The notes: a model not told the origin generated them from the sequence alone. A stretch of DNA of 64,000 bases from VXYL01 sp965243095 (GCA_965243095.1 OZ251530.1:310001-374000), one strand, 5' to 3'. Shown: positions 8,798 to 18,143, counted from the stretch's first letter. Made by a program: numbers and translations.

Positions 8798-10510
8798 ATG
8801 GCGGAACGGCGCGGCGGGTGGCAGTCTTTCCTGCGCGACGCCGGGCGCGTGCGGCCGGCGGTGGCGGCTTTCCCGTTGGCGATCTTCGCCACGATGCTCT
8901 TGCGGGAGTTGTTCGTCGGCGTCGGCGCGGACGAGCTGAGTCTGCTGCGCATGGGCGAGGTCCTCCGCGCCGGATCGTTCCCCTACGCCGAGTATTGGGA
9001 TGTGCGCCCGCCATTGGCTTACCTCATCGGTTTGCCCTCGGCCTGTGTGGACGATGCCGGCCGCGCCGTTGCGCTACTACGAATGTTCGCTTGGCTCGCT
9101 CACGCCGCGGCGGTCTACCTGTTCTTCTGCTTATTCCAACGCGGCGTCGGCGTGTTGGCGGCGGCGGTGGGCGCCATCGCCCTGTTGGCCACCGCCAACG
9201 CCACCGATCTGCACGCCAGCACACTGCCCAACCACTTCGTCATGGCGTTGGCGGTGGTGGCGTTCGCGCTCTTGGTGGCCGGTTTGCGCGGCCGGCGCTG
9301 GGCGTATCTCCTCTCGGCGCTGGTCGTCGGCGTGTTGCCGTGGGTGATGATTCATGCTGCGGTAGTGGCGGTCGGGTTGGCGCTTTGGGCCGTACTCGGC
9401 GGCTTAGGTCGGCGCCCTGGGAACGCCCGCGTCCCCAGCACCGGCCACCGAAGAGTTGCCATTGGCGCACGATTGGCGTGGTCGTGCCTAGCGGCAGTGC
9501 CTTCGGTGCTGGTGGTCGGCGCGTACTGGGCGTGGGGCCCGTTCGACGTCTTCATCCGCACCGTGTTCGGCGCCCCGTTCGCAGTCATAGAAATGCGCGG
9601 CACCGGCTACCACTTCTTCTCCGCCGAGACGCTGTGGCGGATGCTGCTGGACGCACCGTGGGTGGTTGTTTTCGTGGCACTCATGGCGCTGGGCGCGGCG
9701 TGGCTCCCCGGCATGTGGCGCACCGCTGGCCGGGGAACCGCGTTGCGCCTTGCCCCCGCCTTGGCCGCGCCCCTGGCGTTGGGTTTCGCCTTCATGGCCT
9801 ACGCCAAGCCACCAGCACCACCGGAGTACTGGGTGGAGATGGCACCTGTCGTGGGATTGCTGGCCGCGGTGGCAGCATCCAAGCTGCTCGGCTGGGCGCG
9901 GATTTCGCCCTACGTACTCCGGTTGGGAAGCGCCGCCCTGCTCGCCTTGCTGCTGGCGCTGCCGGTGGACCCGTGGCGCGAAGCCCGCCCACCGTTGCCA
10001 GCAACGTACTGCAAAGACGCCGCCGCCCGCTGGTTCGCCCGCCTGCGAGCCGACGACACGGTGTTGGACTTCACCGGAATCTGCGGCTACCACCTGCTCG
10101 AAGCCGGCGCGACAACACATCCGCCCTTCACCTTCGCCCCCATGTGGCTCCGCATGCTCGACCAACCGTGGATCGGCCACGCCCTGGCCGCCAACGGTTC
10201 ATCCGCCGCGGCCGACCAACGACTGCGCACTGCCTTGGGCTTGCCCACCACACCCCCCGCCGCTGACCACCCCAGCACCGCCACCGTGATGCTCGCGGAC
10301 AACCGCCTACTCGCGGCAATCCGCACCCGCGGCTGGATGGAGGAGTTCCACCGCGAATGGCGCATGGTCTGGTTCCAACGCTTGGCGAGTCCCGAAGGCG
10401 CGAGCGGGTCCCGCCCATTCGCCAGCTTGGCGATTCTGGTTCGACGAAGTTGGGAGCGACAGACGAATGCGCCTGTTGTCCCGCCGCCGCGTCGGCCGCA
10501 ATCGGCGTGA
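8798..10510 (+). CDS. Multi-pass membrane protein, GT39/ArnT-like glycosyltransferase
   Basis: About 570 aa with roughly ten hydrophobic helices from residue ~22 on. The first loop carries GADELSLLRMGEVLRAGSFPYAEYWDVRPPLAYL. An acidic residue after the first membrane helix plus a WD-x-(R/K)-PP motif is characteristic of GT-C glycosyltransferases of the PMT/ArnT/GT39 type, which use polyprenyl-phosphate sugars. The C-terminal ~150 residues are soluble. I chose ATG 8798; an in-frame ATG at 8714 would overlap the start of the divergent CoA-transferase and leave no promoter space. Acceptor and sugar are unknown. Confidence 0.75.
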   Translation: MAERRGGWQSFLRDAGRVRPAVAAFPLAIFATMLLRELFVGVGADELSLLRMGEVLRAGSFPYAEYWDVRPPLAYLIGLPSACVDDAGRAVALLRMFAWLAHAAAVYLFFCLFQRGVGVLAAAVGAIALLATANATDLHASTLPNHFVMALAVVAFALLVAGLRGRRWAYLLSALVVGVLPWVMIHAAVVAVGLALWAVLGGLGRRPGNARVPSTGHRRVAIGARLAWSCLAAVPSVLVVGAYWAWGPFDVFIRTVFGAPFAVIEMRGTGYHFFSAETLWRMLLDAPWVVVFVALMALGAAWLPGMWRTAGRGTALRLAPALAAPLALGFAFMAYAKPPAPPEYWVEMAPVVGLLAAVAASKLLGWARISPYVLRLGSAALLALLLALPVDPWREARPPLPATYCKDAAARWFARLRADDTVLDFTGICGYHLLEAGATTHPPFTFAPMWLRMLDQPWIGHALAANGSSAAADQRLRTALGLPTTPPAADHPSTATVMLADNRLLAAIRTRGWMEEFHREWRMVWFQRLASPEGASGSRPFASLAILVRRSWERQTNAPVVPPPRRPQSA

Positions 10511-10517
10511 CCGACAC

Positions 10518-12269
10518 CTACCTTACGGCTTCGCGGCGGGCGAGTTCCCAGCCGTGGAAGACGACGGCGATGCCGGTGTACGCGACTTCCGGGGCCTGTC
10601 GTTGCAGATAGTCGTCCGCCAGGTAGCGTTCGAGCTGCGCCGTGGCCTCGGCTAGCGCGGCGTCCAGCTTCGCCACGTCGTCCTTGCGCTTGACGTACTT
10701 GAGCTCGATCAAATAGCCGTGCCGCGCCCGCGGATGGCGGGCTACAAACGGTTCCAGGCAGAAGTCCACGAAGCCTTTGCCGAACTCGCGCCCGGTGCTG
10801 AACAGGAAGTGGTCCGTCGCCCCCAGGTGCGCCGCCAAGAATGCCTGCACCATCTTCTCTTCGCGCAGGTAGTCGCGCACGCTGCTTTGCGCTTCTATCG
10901 CTTGGGCTAGGAAGTCCAGCACCGGTTGCCATTCGCCGTGTTGCGCCATGCGCCGCAGCAAGCGCTCCAAATCGTGCAAGAACACGGTGAACGCGCCCAC
11001 GTCGCGGTAGGCGTCGCGCAGGAAGGCGTGCAGCAGGTGGCGGGCGGTTTGGTTCGGCACCACCAGTTCCGGTTCGGCCGGCGCGTCGGGGCGGATACTC
11101 AGCAGGCCGAAGTAATGGAGCAGGGAGAGGAAGTTCTCGCGGTCGTCCAGTTCCCGCTGCGGGAAGCTCGGCCTCACTTGGCACTCGGTGCGGCCGGTCG
11201 TCATCGCCGCGCGCAGCAGGTCGAAGTTGCCGTTGAGCTCGTTCCCAACCGTGAGCAGGTGGCGGAGCTTGCCGTAGTCCACGCGCACGTTGTCGTCGAT
11301 TAGTCGGAGCGGCGGGCTTGACCTGCCGCGCGATTCCGCCAGGTAGTAGAGCACCATGTCGGTGTTGTAGACGTCCTCGTCGGCTTCCTCGGCGAAACGG
11401 TAGCCGTTGTACCACTGGCGCATGGTTGCCAAGGCGTCGTCGGGGTGCTCGCCGATGGCGCCGGCGTCGTGGTAGGTGCAAAGCACCTGCTTCACCTCGT
11501 CCTCGGTGAAGCCCAGCATGGCGTTCAACTCTGGGCTCAAGCTCAGGTTGCGGCCGATGTTGAAGCCGCTGGATACGTCGTCCATCGCCAGTGGCGAAAC
11601 GCCGGTGACGAACAGGCGCTCCAGCGCGCCGGTGTCCGTGCCGGTCTTCAAGGTGGCGAAGAAGCTGCGGTAGAAGCCGTCGTCGTGGGTCAGGGCATGG
11701 TGGGCGTCCTCGCCGTGGCGGGCCAGCACCGCGTTCGCCAGATTGTCGTATTCGTCGATGAGCATGTACACGGGCACGCCGCGTTGGCTGGCTAGGACGA
11801 ACACCTTGCGCAGCTTGGCGTTGATCGACGACAGGGAGAGGATGTCGCGCACGGTGCCGGCGTCGAAGATGTCCTCGTTCAGGCTCAGGGATCGGTAGAG
11901 GTCGATGTCGCAGCACTCCTCAAAGCGCTCTTCCAAGCGCTCCGGCGTGGTGTCCATTCCGGAGAGGTTGAAGCGCAGCACGAGATACCGGCCGCGCTCC
12001 CCGGTTGGCGATGCGCCGATGTCCGTGCCGCCAAAGACGGCTTCGAACTCGTCGCGCCCGTGGCGGCCGTAGTAGCACTCGAGCAGCGTCAGCCAGCACG
12101 TCTTCCCGAAACGCCGCGGGCGGATGAACAGCACATAGTTGTGTTCTTCCAGCGGGCGCAGGAACGCCGTCTTGTCCACATACAGGCTGCCGTCCAGGCG
12201 GATGCCCCGGAAATCGGCGCGGCCGTAGGGGATCCGCGGAGCCGTGGCGGCGTTCGGCGCGTCCGCCAT
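10518..12269 (-). CDS. AAA-ATPase-like / PD-(D/E)XK nuclease-like protein, copy A
   Basis: 583 aa. The N-terminal half is an AAA-ATPase_like domain (PF09820 type): YGRADFRGIRLDG, VDKTAFL, the degenerate P-loop RPRRFGKT at residues 50-57, and Walker B LIDEYDN. The C-terminus is a PDDEXK_9-type domain with GFVDFCLEPF and IELKYVK supplying the D...ExK triad. Function is unknown for the family; a defence or signalling nuclease role is speculative. The start ATG shares its A with the TGA stop of copy B (TGATG), so translation is probably coupled; a GTG one codon earlier is also possible. The two copies differ by only about nine residues over the last ~218, but residues ~62-160 differ strongly. Confidence 0.85.
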   Translation of the reverse strand: MADAPNAATAPRIPYGRADFRGIRLDGSLYVDKTAFLRPLEEHNYVLFIRPRRFGKTCWLTLLECYYGRHGRDEFEAVFGGTDIGASPTGERGRYLVLRFNLSGMDTTPERLEERFEECCDIDLYRSLSLNEDIFDAGTVRDILSLSSINAKLRKVFVLASQRGVPVYMLIDEYDNLANAVLARHGEDAHHALTHDDGFYRSFFATLKTGTDTGALERLFVTGVSPLAMDDVSSGFNIGRNLSLSPELNAMLGFTEDEVKQVLCTYHDAGAIGEHPDDALATMRQWYNGYRFAEEADEDVYNTDMVLYYLAESRGRSSPPLRLIDDNVRVDYGKLRHLLTVGNELNGNFDLLRAAMTTGRTECQVRPSFPQRELDDRENFLSLLHYFGLLSIRPDAPAEPELVVPNQTARHLLHAFLRDAYRDVGAFTVFLHDLERLLRRMAQHGEWQPVLDFLAQAIEAQSSVRDYLREEKMVQAFLAAHLGATDHFLFSTGREFGKGFVDFCLEPFVARHPRARHGYLIELKYVKRKDDVAKLDAALAEATAQLERYLADDYLQRQAPEVAYTGIAVVFHGWELARREAVR

Positions 12270-14065
12270 CACGCCACCGCCTCGCGGCGGGCGAGTTCCC
12301 AGCCGTGGAAGACGACGGCGATGCCGGTGTAGGCGATTTCCGGGGCCTGTCGTTGCAGATAGTCGTCCGCCAAGTAGCGCTTAAGCTGCGCCGTGGCCTC
12401 GGCCAGCGCGGCGTCCAGCTTCGCCGCGTCGTCCTTGCGCTTTACGTACTTGAGCTCGATCAGATAGCCGTGCCGCGCCTGCGGATGGCGGGCGACGAAC
12501 GGCTCCAGGCAGAAGTCCACGAAGCCTTTGCCGAACTCGCGCTCGGTGCTGAACAGGAAGTGGTCCGTTGCCCCTAGGTGCGCCGCCAGGAATGCCTGCA
12601 CCATCTTCTCCTCGCGCAGGTAGTCGCGCACACTGCTTTGCGCTTCTATCGCTTGGGCCAGGAAGTCCAGCACCTGTTGCCACTCGCCGTGCTGGGACAT
12701 GCGCCGCAGCAGGCGCTCCAACTCGTGCAAGAACACGGTGAACGCGCCCACGTCCCGGTAGGCGTCGCGGAGAAAGGCGTGCAACAGGTGGCGGGCGGTC
12801 TGGTTCGGCACAACCAGTTCCGGTTCGCCCGGCGCGTCGGGGCGGATGCTCAGCAGGCCGAAGTAGTGGAGGAGGGAGAGGAAATTCTCGCGGTCGTCCA
12901 GCTCTTTCATGCGAGGGGCAAGCCCCTCGCGCACCCCCGCTGAGGGCTCCCGCTGCGGGAAGCTCCGCCTCACTTGGCACTCGGTGCGGCCGGTCGTCAT
13001 CGCCGTGCGCAGCAGATCGAAGTTGCCGTTGAGCTGGTTCCCGACGGTGAGCAGGTGGCGGAGCTTGCCGTAGTCCACGCGCACGTTGTCGTCGATCATC
13101 TCCTCCGGGGGGGCGGCCGTATCGATGGACTCCGCCAAGTAGTAGAGCACCATGTCCGTGTTGTACACGTCCTCCCGCGCCTTCGTGGCGAAACGGTAGC
13201 CGTTGTACCACTGGCGCATGGTCGCCAAGGCGTCGTCGGGGTGTTCCCCGATGACGCCGGCGTGGTGGTAGGTGCAAAGCACCCGCTTCACCTCGTCCTC
13301 CGTGAAGCCCAGCATGGCGTTCAGCTCTGGGTGCAAGCTCAGGTTGCGCCCGATGTTGAAGCCGCTGGTCACATCGTCCATCGCCACGGGGGAGACGCCG
13401 GTCACGAACAAGCGCTCCAGTGCGCCGGTGGAAGCGCCGGCCTTCAGCGTGGCGAAGAAGGTGCGGAAGAACCCTTCGTCGTGCGTGAAGGCGTGGTAGG
13501 CGTCCTCGCCATGCCGGGCCAGTATGTTGTTGGCTAGGTTGTCGTATTCGTCGATCAGAACGTAAAGCGGAATGTCGTGTTCGCGGGCGTACAGAAAGAA
13601 CTCGTTGAGCTGGCCGGCACCGGTGGGCGCGGCCAAGATGCGCTGGCGCACGTCGTCGGGGAACAGATCTGCGTTGCGCTCCAAGGTCGCCCGCAGGTGC
13701 TGGAAGCAGTAGTAGGCGAAATCCTCATCCAAGTGGCCGATGCGCAGGCCGAAGGCGGAGAAGTCCAGCCGCAGCACCACGTAACGGCTGCGGTTCGCCG
13801 TGGGCGACTGGCCGATGGCCGTGCCGTTGAACACCGCGTCGAAGGCATCCTTCTCGCGCTCGCAACGGTCGTAGTAGCTCTGCAAAGTGGACAGCCAGCA
13901 CGTCTTCCCGAAGCGCCTAGGGCGGATGAACAGCACATAGCTGTGTTGTTCCAGCGGGCGGAGGAAGGCGGTCTTGTCCACATACAGGCTGCCGTCCAGG
14001 CGAATGCCGCGGAAATCGGCGCGGCCGTAGGGGATCCTCGGGGCGGTGTTCGGGGCAGCGACCAT
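12269..14065 (-). CDS. AAA-ATPase-like / PD-(D/E)XK nuclease-like protein, copy B
   Basis: 598 aa from ATG 14065 (MVAAPNTAPRIPYGRAD); a start 17 codons upstream is possible. Same architecture as copy A: RPRRFGKT P-loop near residue 54, VLIDEYDN Walker B, and C-terminal GFVDFCLEPF ... IELKYVK nuclease triad. Upstream member of the coupled pair. The block between P-loop and Walker B (about positions 13555-13885) is clearly different from copy A while both flanks are almost identical. Compared with copy A it carries a 15-residue in-frame insertion (PSAGVREGLAPRMKE) encoded by a palindrome-containing 45-base segment. A transcript would begin in the short gap before the divergent histidine phosphatase gene. 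Confidence 0.85.
   Translation of the reverse strand: MVAAPNTAPRIPYGRADFRGIRLDGSLYVDKTAFLRPLEQHSYVLFIRPRRFGKTCWLSTLQSYYDRCEREKDAFDAVFNGTAIGQSPTANRSRYVVLRLDFSAFGLRIGHLDEDFAYYCFQHLRATLERNADLFPDDVRQRILAAPTGAGQLNEFFLYAREHDIPLYVLIDEYDNLANNILARHGEDAYHAFTHDEGFFRTFFATLKAGASTGALERLFVTGVSPVAMDDVTSGFNIGRNLSLHPELNAMLGFTEDEVKRVLCTYHHAGVIGEHPDDALATMRQWYNGYRFATKAREDVYNTDMVLYYLAESIDTAAPPEEMIDDNVRVDYGKLRHLLTVGNQLNGNFDLLRTAMTTGRTECQVRRSFPQREPSAGVREGLAPRMKELDDRENFLSLLHYFGLLSIRPDAPGEPELVVPNQTARHLLHAFLRDAYRDVGAFTVFLHELERLLRRMSQHGEWQQVLDFLAQAIEAQSSVRDYLREEKMVQAFLAAHLGATDHFLFSTEREFGKGFVDFCLEPFVARHPQARHGYLIELKYVKRKDDAAKLDAALAEATAQLKRYLADDYLQRQAPEIAYTGIAVVFHGWELARREAVA
12902..12946. repeat. 45-base in-frame insertion containing a perfect palindrome
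   Basis: This segment is present in copy B and absent at the equivalent site of copy A. It adds exactly 15 codons and keeps the frame. Its centre, 12911-12930, is a perfect inverted repeat, gcgaggggc-aa-gcccctcgc, with 9-base arms. The shape is that of a small mobile palindromic element inserted in frame within a coding sequence. Confidence 0.7.
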
Positions 14066-14207
14066 CCGGCCATCGTAGCAAACGCCAACGCAGGGTAGCG
14101 GCTGGGAGCGGCGCACGGCAAAACGCTACAATCTCGCCCGCAATTGCCATTGAACCCAGCAAGCGGGGCGGAAAACCCTGCGCCAAAAGCGGAGTGAAGC
14201 TGCGTCC

Positions 14208-14762
14208 ATGCCAACGATTCGTCTCGTCCGCCACGGTCGCGCCGCGGCGGGGTACGACAGCCATCGCGATCCCGGGTTGGACGCCGTGGGCCGGGCGCAA
14301 GCGGAAGCCGCCGCGGCAGCGCTGGCGAGCGAGTTCGATGCGCCGGCGCCCATCTACACCAGCCCGCTTGCCCGCGCCCGGGAAACGGCGGCGCCGCTGG
14401 CCAGCCGCTGGGGCGTGGAGGCGATCATCGAGCCGCGGGTGGCGGAGATTCCCGCGCCAACGATGGATCTTGCGCTGCGGGCGCATTGGTTGCGCGGGGT
14501 CATGGCCGGGCGTTGGGAGGAAATGCCGGCCGAAGCGCTGGCTTGGCGCCAGAGCGCGATCGACTGCGTCTTGGCGTTTGCGGGCGACACGGTGGTGTTC
14601 TGCCACTTCGTCGTTATCAACGCCATCGTGGGCGCGGCGCTGGGCGCGGAGGAACTCATCGTGTTCCGCCCGGACAACGGCTCGGTGACCCACATCGGCA
14701 CCGAGCACGGCAAACTCGTGCTGCTCAGCCACGGCCGCGAGGCGGAAACCCGCATCAACTAA
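14208..14762 (+). CDS. Histidine phosphatase family protein
   Basis: 184 aa. The N-terminal RLVRHGRA motif (His9 as phospho-acceptor) and YTSPLARARETA with the second Arg are the signature of the phosphoglycerate-mutase-like histidine phosphatases. The catalytic acid and second His lie further on (CHFVVINAIVG). The short length and lack of other domains fit a small-molecule phosphatase (SixA/CobC-like group) rather than glycolytic mutase; the substrate is unknown. First gene of a plus-strand run with 9 bases to the acetyltransferase. Confidence 0.85.
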   Translation: MPTIRLVRHGRAAAGYDSHRDPGLDAVGRAQAEAAAAALASEFDAPAPIYTSPLARARETAAPLASRWGVEAIIEPRVAEIPAPTMDLALRAHWLRGVMAGRWEEMPAEALAWRQSAIDCVLAFAGDTVVFCHFVVINAIVGAALGAEELIVFRPDNGSVTHIGTEHGKLVLLSHGREAETRIN

Positions 14763-14771
14763 GAGACCGCG

Positions 14772-15989
14772 ATGGAAGAGTTCGAGTTTCGCCCGGCCAC
14801 GGCGGAGGAAATGCCGGCGCTCAAGCGCCTTGGCCGCTACGTTTTCGCCGGTGGCGAGCCGGAGGAAGACGAGCCGGAAGTGCTGCGTCCGGAATGGACG
14901 CACGCCGCCTTCCACAAAGGCGATCTCGTGGCCAGCTCCGGTGGGTTTCCGTTCAAGATGCGGTTCAACGGCCGCGGCGTGCAAGCCGATGGCGTCACCG
15001 CCGTGGGCACGGAACCGGGTTTCCGCCGCCGCGGGTTGGTGCGCCGACTGATCGGCGACCTGTTGTGCCGAGCGCGCGAGAACAACCAGCCGGTTGCCAT
15101 TCTGTGGGCGTCCATGGGCGCCATCTACCAGCGCTTCGGCTACGGGCCGGCCAGCAGCCAGGTGGAGTACTCCTTCGACCCGCGCTTCGCCGGGTTCCAA
15201 TTCGGCGAGGCGGCGGCAGGCCACACGCGCATCGTGGAGACGGAAAAGGCGGTGCCGATCATCACCGGCGTCTATCGGCGCTTCATCGAGCCGCGCAACC
15301 TGCTGCTGCACCGCGCGCCGGTGCAGTGGGAACTGCCCTTCCGCAACAAGAAGCGCAAGACCTATTGCGCCATCCACTACGGCGCCGACCAAGAGCCCGA
15401 TGGCTACATGCTCTACACCGTCTCCCCGGACGAGGAGCCCAGCTCCGACCCGGACCTGGATCAAACTCTCGCCATCACGGATTTCGTGTGGCTGAACATG
15501 AACGGCTACCGCGGCCTGTGGGAGTTCGTGCGGGCCCACGACTTGGTGGGAAAAGTAACCACTTACTTCGCTGCCGAGGACGACCCGGCACTGTCTCTGC
15601 TGTTGGAACCGCGCGTCCTGCAGCGGCGCACGGCGGACGGCATCTGGCTGCGCGTGGTGGACGCCCAGGCGGCGTTGGCGGCGCGGGGATACGACGTAGC
15701 CGGCGAAACCACGCTGCGCATCGCCGAAGACGCCGAGTGTCCGTGGAACGTCGGCGCCTATCGCTTGGCCACGGACGGCACGCAAGCGGAGGCAAGCGCC
15801 GCGCGTCGAGGGGCAAACGCGAAGTTCACGGTGACGCCGCACGCCTTAGCCTCGTTGCTGGCGGGGTACTCATCGCTTAGCCAGCTAGTGCGCGTTGGGC
15901 GTGCAACGGTGGCGGACGAAAAACGCTTGCCGGCGCTGGACGCGCTGTTCGCAACGCGCTACCGCCCGCACTGCATGAACGGCTTCTAG
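14772..15989 (+). CDS. GNAT family N-acetyltransferase, Eis-like
   Basis: 405 aa, the length of Eis-type enzymes with two GNAT folds plus a C-terminal sterol-carrier-like domain. The acetyl-CoA loop is visible as AVGTEPGFRRRGLVRRLIGDLL (V-x-x-x-F-R-R-R-G), followed by WASMGAIYQRFGYGPAS, typical of Eis. Such enzymes acetylate amines on antibiotics, small molecules or proteins from acetyl-CoA in the cytoplasm. Between the phosphatase (9 bases) and a SirB1-like gene (3 bases), so very likely one transcript. A role in aminoglycoside modification is possible but not shown by the sequence. Confidence 0.85.
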   Translation: MEEFEFRPATAEEMPALKRLGRYVFAGGEPEEDEPEVLRPEWTHAAFHKGDLVASSGGFPFKMRFNGRGVQADGVTAVGTEPGFRRRGLVRRLIGDLLCRARENNQPVAILWASMGAIYQRFGYGPASSQVEYSFDPRFAGFQFGEAAAGHTRIVETEKAVPIITGVYRRFIEPRNLLLHRAPVQWELPFRNKKRKTYCAIHYGADQEPDGYMLYTVSPDEEPSSDPDLDQTLAITDFVWLNMNGYRGLWEFVRAHDLVGKVTTYFAAEDDPALSLLLEPRVLQRRTADGIWLRVVDAQAALAARGYDVAGETTLRIAEDAECPWNVGAYRLATDGTQAEASAARRGANAKFTVTPHALASLLAGYSSLSQLVRVGRATVADEKRLPALDALFATRYRPHCMNGF

Positions 15990-15992
15990 CTG

Positions 15993-16766
15993 GTGAACGC
16001 CCGCTTGCAGGAGGCGCTGGCCGGCTTTCTGGAGGCGCCGAACGATCCGGTGGAGGGCGCGTTGGTGGTGGCGCGCATCATCGACGTCGATGCCGATGTG
16101 GATTGGGCGCGGGACGAGATCGGGACTTTGGCCGCGGAGGTTGGCGAAGACGTGGCAGCGGCGGCCTTGGCGCCGCAGTTGGGGCGGCTCGGCTTCAGCG
16201 GCGTCGGCGACCGTTACTACGAGGCCGAGAACAACCGCTTGGATCATGTGCTGCGCACCCGCCAAGGCATCCCGATTTCGCTGGGCGTGGTGCTGCTCGG
16301 CGTGGCCCGGCAGGTCGGTTTGGCGGCCGCGGGGGTGAACTTCCCGCGCCACTTCCTGGTCACCATCGGGGACGTGCTGGTCGATCCCTACGCCATGGCG
16401 CCCACCACGGCGGCGGATTGCCGCGCTTGGCTCAAGCGCAACGACATGCGCGAAGAAGACGCTTTCGACAGGGCCGACCCAGTGGACATCGCCATGCGCA
16501 TGTTGAACAACGTGCGCAACGTCGCCCACGAACGCGGCGACTTCGTGCGTTCCCTCGACCTTTCGGATTACCAGCTGATGATCGTGCCGAACTCCTACAT
16601 CCTGCGTGCCGAGCGGGCGGATGCGTGGCTCGGTCTCGAAGCCCCGGAGATGGTCGTCGCGGAACTGGAGCAAGCGGTTGCCCACGCGCCCACCAAGCGC
16701 ATCGCCGAGCGCCTGCGCGGGCGTCTCGAGCGGGCGCGGCGACTGCGCAAATCCGCCGTGCATTGA
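15993..16766 (+). CDS. SirB1 / transglutaminase-like family protein
   Basis: 257 aa, GTG start 3 bases after the previous stop. The segment ENNRLDHVLRTRQGIPISLGVVLLGVARQVGL ... GVNFPRHFLVTIGDVLVDPYA matches the SirB1_N/transglutaminase-like family, in which a conserved GxPxSL... and FPxHFL pattern surrounds the core. The usual catalytic Cys is not obvious in this core. A helical TPR-like C-terminus (VNSYILRAERADAWLGLE type) follows. Function of the family is poorly known; in gammaproteobacteria it is often near translation-termination genes, which is not the case here. Confidence 0.8.
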   Translation: MNARLQEALAGFLEAPNDPVEGALVVARIIDVDADVDWARDEIGTLAAEVGEDVAAAALAPQLGRLGFSGVGDRYYEAENNRLDHVLRTRQGIPISLGVVLLGVARQVGLAAAGVNFPRHFLVTIGDVLVDPYAMAPTTAADCRAWLKRNDMREEDAFDRADPVDIAMRMLNNVRNVAHERGDFVRSLDLSDYQLMIVPNSYILRAERADAWLGLEAPEMVVAELEQAVAHAPTKRIAERLRGRLERARRLRKSAVH

Positions 16767-16806
16767 ACACGCCCGCTACTCCTCCACCCGGCCCAAAGGA
16801 AGTTCG

Positions 16807-18006
16807 ATGTCCGTTGACTTTGCCGCCATTGAAGCGGCGCGCGAGCGCATCGGCGCGGCCATCGCCCGCACGCCGCTGCACAAGTCCTTCACCTTGTCGG
16901 CCATGCTGGGTGCGGACATCCACCTGAAGTTGGAAAACCGGCAGTTCACCGCTTCCTTCAAAGAACGTGGCGCCTTGAACCGCTTGCTGCTGCTGAGTGC
17001 GGAAGAACGCGAACGGGGCGTTGTGGCCATGTCCGCCGGCAATCACGCGCAGGCGCTGGCCTACCACGGGTCGCGCTTGGGCATACCGGTGGCCATCGTG
17101 ATGCCGCGCCACACACCGAACGCCAAGGTGGCCAAGACGCGGGTATTCGGCGCCGAAGTGCTGCTGCACGGCGGCGTGTTCGCCGAGACCTTGGAGTTCA
17201 CCAAGGAGCTGGCGCACGAGCGGAATCTCGTCCTGGTGCATCCGTTCGACGACCCCGAAGTGATCGCCGGCCAAGGCACCCTCGGCTTGGAAATGCTCGA
17301 GCAAGTGCCGGATTTGGACACCGTGGTCGCGCCGGTGGGCGGCGGCGGGTTGCTCGCCGGCATCGCCGTGGCGGCGCGGGCGGTGCGGCCGGGGGTGCGT
17401 CTCGTGGGCGTGCAGGCGGAGCGGTTTCGCGCCGCGGCCGATCTGTTTCGCGGCGAAGAAGCATCGCCTCCAGCGAGAGGCACCGTGGCGGAAGGCATCG
17501 CGGTGGAAGCGCCGGGCGCGTTGACCATGCCCATCATCCAAAGCAACGTCGATCGTTTGGTCACGGTTTCCGAAGAAGCCATCGAAACGGCAGTCTTTAC
17601 GCTGCTGGAAATCGAGAAAACCGTCACCGAAGGCGCCGGCGCGGCGGCTTTGGCGGCGATCTTCGCGGACCGATCGTTGGCGCAGGGCAAGACGGTGGTG
17701 GTGGTGAGCGGCGGCAACATCGACATGATGCTGCTTTCCTCGGTGCTGCAACGCGGCCTGGTGCGCAGCAAACGCTTGGTGCGGCTGGCGGTGGAAGTGC
17801 CGGACGTGCCGGGCTCCTTGGCCGCGCTCACGCGGCTGTTCGGCGACTTGGACAGCAACATCGTGGACATCGTCCACCAACGCTCGTTCGACGCTTCCTC
17901 GGCCAAAGCCACGGTGATCCAGTTCGTGCTGCAGATGCGCGGCGAGGAGCAGGTAGAGGCGGTGGTGGCCTCGCTGCGGGAAGCCGGTTACGAAGTGCTG
18001 CTGTGA
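16807..18006 (+). CDS. ilvA: Threonine ammonia-lyase (threonine dehydratase) with ACT domain
   Basis: 399 aa. PLP-dependent deamination of threonine to 2-oxobutanoate, the first step towards isoleucine. SFKERGA carries the PLP lysine (Lys52), AGNHAQALAYH and the glycine loop APVGGGGLLAG bind cofactor phosphate, and SGGNIDMMLL follows. Residues ~325-399 (VEVPDVPGSLAALTRLFGDLDSNIVDI) are a single ACT-type domain. The length is that of the short single-ACT form rather than the ~510 aa double-domain E. coli IlvA, so a TdcB-like catabolic role is possible. AAGGAAG precedes the ATG. 40 bases after the SirB1-like gene. Confidence 0.9.
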   Translation: MSVDFAAIEAARERIGAAIARTPLHKSFTLSAMLGADIHLKLENRQFTASFKERGALNRLLLLSAEERERGVVAMSAGNHAQALAYHGSRLGIPVAIVMPRHTPNAKVAKTRVFGAEVLLHGGVFAETLEFTKELAHERNLVLVHPFDDPEVIAGQGTLGLEMLEQVPDLDTVVAPVGGGGLLAGIAVAARAVRPGVRLVGVQAERFRAAADLFRGEEASPPARGTVAEGIAVEAPGALTMPIIQSNVDRLVTVSEEAIETAVFTLLEIEKTVTEGAGAAALAAIFADRSLAQGKTVVVVSGGNIDMMLLSSVLQRGLVRSKRLVRLAVEVPDVPGSLAALTRLFGDLDSNIVDIVHQRSFDASSAKATVIQFVLQMRGEEQVEAVVASLREAGYEVLL

Positions 18007-18143
18007 AATCAATGGGTTGCGGAGAGAGGCTGCCGTCACCGCGCTCGCGTTGACGCGCAGAACAAAAGTGTTGATTCTCCACCGCGAATCGCTGATAGTC
18101 AGGTGCGAGCGAGGCTGAGGAAACGCGAGGAGCCGAGCGGAAC

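Noticed and set aside
13917..15842. Long minus-strand open frame opposite the phosphatase and acetyltransferase genes
   Set aside because: Composition is Arg/His/Gly-rich with no motifs; it is a high-GC shadow of two clear plus-strand genes.
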